Shown here one piece after another: positions 13,444-15,432 of a stretch of DNA of 15,432 nucleotides. This DNA is from an uncultured Clostridium sp. Its GTDB lineage: Bacteria > Bacillota > Clostridia > Lachnospirales > Lachnospiraceae. The notes beneath the pieces were generated by a model, which was not told where the DNA came from, made no database searches, and worked only from the letters and a program-made list of their open reading frames with translations. The number at the start of each line of letters is the position of its first letter. Position 1 is the stretch's first letter. The stretch is taken from contig CAMEWU010000031.1 in assembly GCA_945946715.1 (NCBI GenBank), positions 1 to 15,432 of the forward strand, written 5' to 3'. Position numbers and translations under genes: made by a program.

Positions 13444-15102
13444 ATGGGGAATCATGATTTTATGGAAGAGATGTATCTGGCGGCTGTGCGACAGCTCAGA
13501 ACCATCGTCTTTGAAATTAATTACATAACAGGGCAAAAGTATTGTTCGCCATTATTTATGGAGATCTTTGGAGTGGATACCATCCGGAATGATGACTTTA
13601 CAGCAGATGAGGCAACGGCAAAGATTGTATATCAGGATGACATAGAGTTGTACCGTACGCTTTTTTTGAATCGACAGGGAGAACGGGTAGTCACTTGCCG
13701 ATTTGTAACAAAGGATGGAACGATTAACTGGTATAAAGTTACATTGCAGTATGATCGGGATGAAGCAGGGGAATTGGTAAAAGTAATTGGCACCATGAAG
13801 GATGTCAGTGATGAAATTCGTTCTTCTGCGGCATTACGGTATCAGAGGGATTTTGATTCCTTGACAGGAGCTCCGAATTCTCAGAAATTTGACGAAGAAG
13901 TAACTCGAATTTTGGAATGGGATAATGGGCATAAACATGCATTAGTTGAATTTGATATTGAGAAGTTCAAATTAATTAATGATTTATTTGGTATGCGTGT
14001 TGGCGATTTGGTTTTGATTCATATCGCCGACTGTCTGAAAGAGCTGGTAACGGTTCCTAATATATACTGTCGTATGCATAGTGATGTCTTTTGTATCTGT
14101 ATTACGTATGAAACAAAGGGTGACATCATAAGATTTATTGAAAAGCTAAAAAAGCGAATTGAAACAAATGAATTCAATTTCGAGGTAAAAACGTCCTATG
14201 GTGTTTATTTACCGGAAGAGAACCATATATTGGCAGTCAATCTGATGTGTGACCGGGCGGCATTGGCAAAGAAAAGAATCAAAGATAGTGCCATGCAGTT
14301 TTGTGCATTTTATGATGAAGAGTATCGGAATGAAATATTAAAGAATAATCAAATTGAAGCAGAGATGGAACTGGCATTAAAAGAGCATCAGTTTGTGATG
14401 TATCTCCAACCGAAGTTTAATCTGGAAAATGGGGAAATTGTCGGTGCCGAGGTGCTGGCAAGATGGAAACATCCGGAAAAGGGGATGATTCAGCCGAATG
14501 ATTTTATTCCGTTATTTGAACGGAATGGATTTATTATGAAGCTGGATGAATATATGTGGGAGGAAGCCTGTAAGGCAATTCAAAGCTGGAAAAATGCAGG
14601 CAGAAAGCGGTTCCCGGTTTCTGTAAATGTATCCCGGTATCATATCTATAACCATAAAATAGAAAGCATATTAGAAAATCTGCTGACAAAATACGACTTG
14701 AATCCGGGAGATTTATCTTTGGAAATTACGGAAACAATGTTTTTTGATAATTCCAACGAATTGTACTTTTTATTAAATCGTCTTCAGGAAATGGGTTTCC
14801 GATTAGAGGTAGACGATTTTGGTTCCGGATATTCTTCGTTAAACATGTTACGAAATGTACCGGTAGATGTTATAAAGATTGATAAAGGTTTTTTGGATGA
14901 TACACTGAATTCTGAAAAGGGAAAAATTGTAATTCGTCATACGATTGCCATGGCAAAAGAACTGCAACTGCAGATTATTGCTGAGGGCGTAGAAACCACA
15001 GAACATGTGAACTTTTTAAAAGGTTCTAACTGCGATGTGGCACAAGGATTTTTCTTTGCAAAGCCGATGCCTCTAGAGGAGTTTAATAAATTGAATTTTT
15101 AA
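13444..15102 (+). CDS. PAS-GGDEF-EAL protein, probable c-di-GMP phosphodiesterase
   Basis: This 552-residue protein has no membrane span, so it should be cytosolic. A PAS-like domain (about 15-120) ends in YDRDEAGELVKVIGTMKDVS. The GGDEF domain (about 127-285) begins with DFDSLTGAPN, but its signature is HSDVF (212-216) instead of GGDEF, so cyclase activity is unlikely; it may still bind GTP. The EAL domain (about 305-550) has its key residues: Glu336 in EVL, Asn in SVNVSR, Glu in LEITET, Asp457-Asp458 in VDDFGSGYSSL, Lys in VIKIDKGF, Glu in AEGVET and Gln in AQGFFFAKPM. It should hydrolyse c-di-GMP to pGpG, with activity tuned by the PAS and GGDEF domains. It has its own promoter and is divergent from perR. 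No terminator is visible after it. Confidence 0.93.
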   Translation: MGNHDFMEEMYLAAVRQLRTIVFEINYITGQKYCSPLFMEIFGVDTIRNDDFTADEATAKIVYQDDIELYRTLFLNRQGERVVTCRFVTKDGTINWYKVTLQYDRDEAGELVKVIGTMKDVSDEIRSSAALRYQRDFDSLTGAPNSQKFDEEVTRILEWDNGHKHALVEFDIEKFKLINDLFGMRVGDLVLIHIADCLKELVTVPNIYCRMHSDVFCICITYETKGDIIRFIEKLKKRIETNEFNFEVKTSYGVYLPEENHILAVNLMCDRAALAKKRIKDSAMQFCAFYDEEYRNEILKNNQIEAEMELALKEHQFVMYLQPKFNLENGEIVGAEVLARWKHPEKGMIQPNDFIPLFERNGFIMKLDEYMWEEACKAIQSWKNAGRKRFPVSVNVSRYHIYNHKIESILENLLTKYDLNPGDLSLEITETMFFDNSNELYFLLNRLQEMGFRLEVDDFGSGYSSLNMLRNVPVDVIKIDKGFLDDTLNSEKGKIVIRHTIAMAKELQLQIIAEGVETTEHVNFLKGSNCDVAQGFFFAKPMPLEEFNKLNF

Positions 15103-15123
15103 CATAGTTTTCCTCTGTTTCTG

Positions 15124-15152
15124 TTGACATCACTTTAGGGCTGTTGTATATT
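15124..15152 (+). promoter_or_regulatory. Promoter of the acyl carrier protein gene
   Basis: A perfect TTGACA (15124-15129) and TATATT (15147-15152) are separated by exactly 17 bases. Transcription should start near 15159, immediately before the palindrome. Confidence 0.8.
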
Positions 15153-15161
15153 ACTTGTGTG

Positions 15162-15180
15162 CTACGAAATGATATCGTAG
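15162..15180. promoter_or_regulatory. Palindromic candidate operator before the acyl carrier protein gene
   Basis: CTACGAAATGATATCGTAG is a 19-base near-perfect palindrome: CTACGA/TCGTAG arms and an inner AT-G-AT. Only the A/A pair at 15168/15174 fails to match. Its place just after the predicted start site suits a repressor. It does not resemble the FapR or FabT consensus sites that I know. Confidence 0.55.
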
Positions 15181-15216
15181 AAATGTGTAAATCGTGTAAA
15201 AGGAGATAGAATTGTT

Positions 15217-15432
15217 ATGTTTGAGAAAATGAGAGACATTATTTCTGAGCAATTAAATGTAGACATTAGCAATGTAGAATTAACTACCTCTTTCAAAGAT
15301 GACCTGGATGCAGATTCTTTAGATTTATTCGAGTTGGTAATGGCAATAGAGGATGCATTCAATGTTGAAATTCCTGCAGATGATGTATCTGACTTAAATA
15401 CCGTAGAAGATGTAATGGAATACTTAAAAAGT
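15217..15432 (+). CDS. acpP: Acyl carrier protein, 3' end cut by the window
   Basis: Seventy-two residues are visible, nearly a full acyl carrier protein (usually 74-80). Helix II begins at DADSLD, and Ser34 is the expected attachment site of 4'-phosphopantetheine. The protein is acidic, as the family is. It carries growing acyl chains on its phosphopantetheine arm in type II fatty acid synthesis. ATG 15217 is preceded by AAGGAGA (15200-15206). The strong promoter and palindrome upstream suggest that this is the first gene of a fatty-acid operon continuing past the window; that last point is inference. Some Clostridia carry several carrier proteins, so a dedicated role in another pathway cannot be excluded. 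Confidence 0.88.
   Translation, partial: MFEKMRDIISEQLNVDISNVELTTSFKDDLDADSLDLFELVMAIEDAFNVEIPADDVSDLNTVEDVMEYLKS

Overview
The window looks like chromosomal DNA of a low-GC Gram-positive anaerobe of class Clostridia, most likely family Lachnospiraceae. This is an inference from AT-rich codon use, AGGAGG-type ribosome binding sites, a T-box leader, a lipoteichoic-acid-synthase-type enzyme, a PerR regulator and SpoIID/SpoIIQ-type proteins. No sequence search was possible. I see no IS element, phage gene, CRISPR array, tRNA or rRNA.

Layout. (1) 1-1033: the 3' part of a HAD-family phosphatase, then a hotdog-fold acyl-CoA thioesterase. (2) 1034-6720: a 450-base leader carrying a complete T-box riboswitch with an isoleucine (ATC) specifier, then ileS of the long, eukaryote-like type. 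Only 12 bases later comes a membrane sulfatase-fold protein of the LtaS family, so isoleucine starvation probably also controls an envelope enzyme. (3) 6845-9369: a free-standing glycogen phosphorylase gene closed by a strong terminator. (4) 9426-12887: three co-directional cell-wall genes, a SpoIID-like protein, an L,D-transpeptidase with Ig-like repeats and a SpoIIQ-like LytM protein, ended by a bidirectional terminator. (5) 12891-13351, minus strand: perR with its promoter and a Per-box-like operator. (6) 13391-15102: a PAS-GGDEF-EAL protein with its own promoter. (7) 15124-15432: a promoter, a near-perfect palindrome and the start of an acyl carrier protein gene, cut by the window edge.

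The most unusual part is region 4. In sporeformers SpoIID is a peptidoglycan lytic transglycosylase and SpoIIQ a LytM-fold partner, and their genes are neighbours. Here the SpoIID-like protein has valine where the catalytic glutamate should be, and the SpoIIQ-like protein has lost every LytM zinc ligand. The gene between them encodes an L,D-transpeptidase with an intact His/Cys active site. The locus therefore looks like an engulfment-type wall module turned into two pseudoenzymes around one active crosslinking enzyme. An RNA hairpin that buries the ribosome binding site of the SpoIIQ-like gene suggests translational coupling inside the module.

Regulatory logic that can be read directly: tRNA-Ile sensing (T-box), peroxide/metal sensing (PerR with all five regulatory ligands), c-di-GMP breakdown (intact EAL, degenerate GGDEF), and a candidate repressor site at the start of a presumed fatty-acid synthesis operon.
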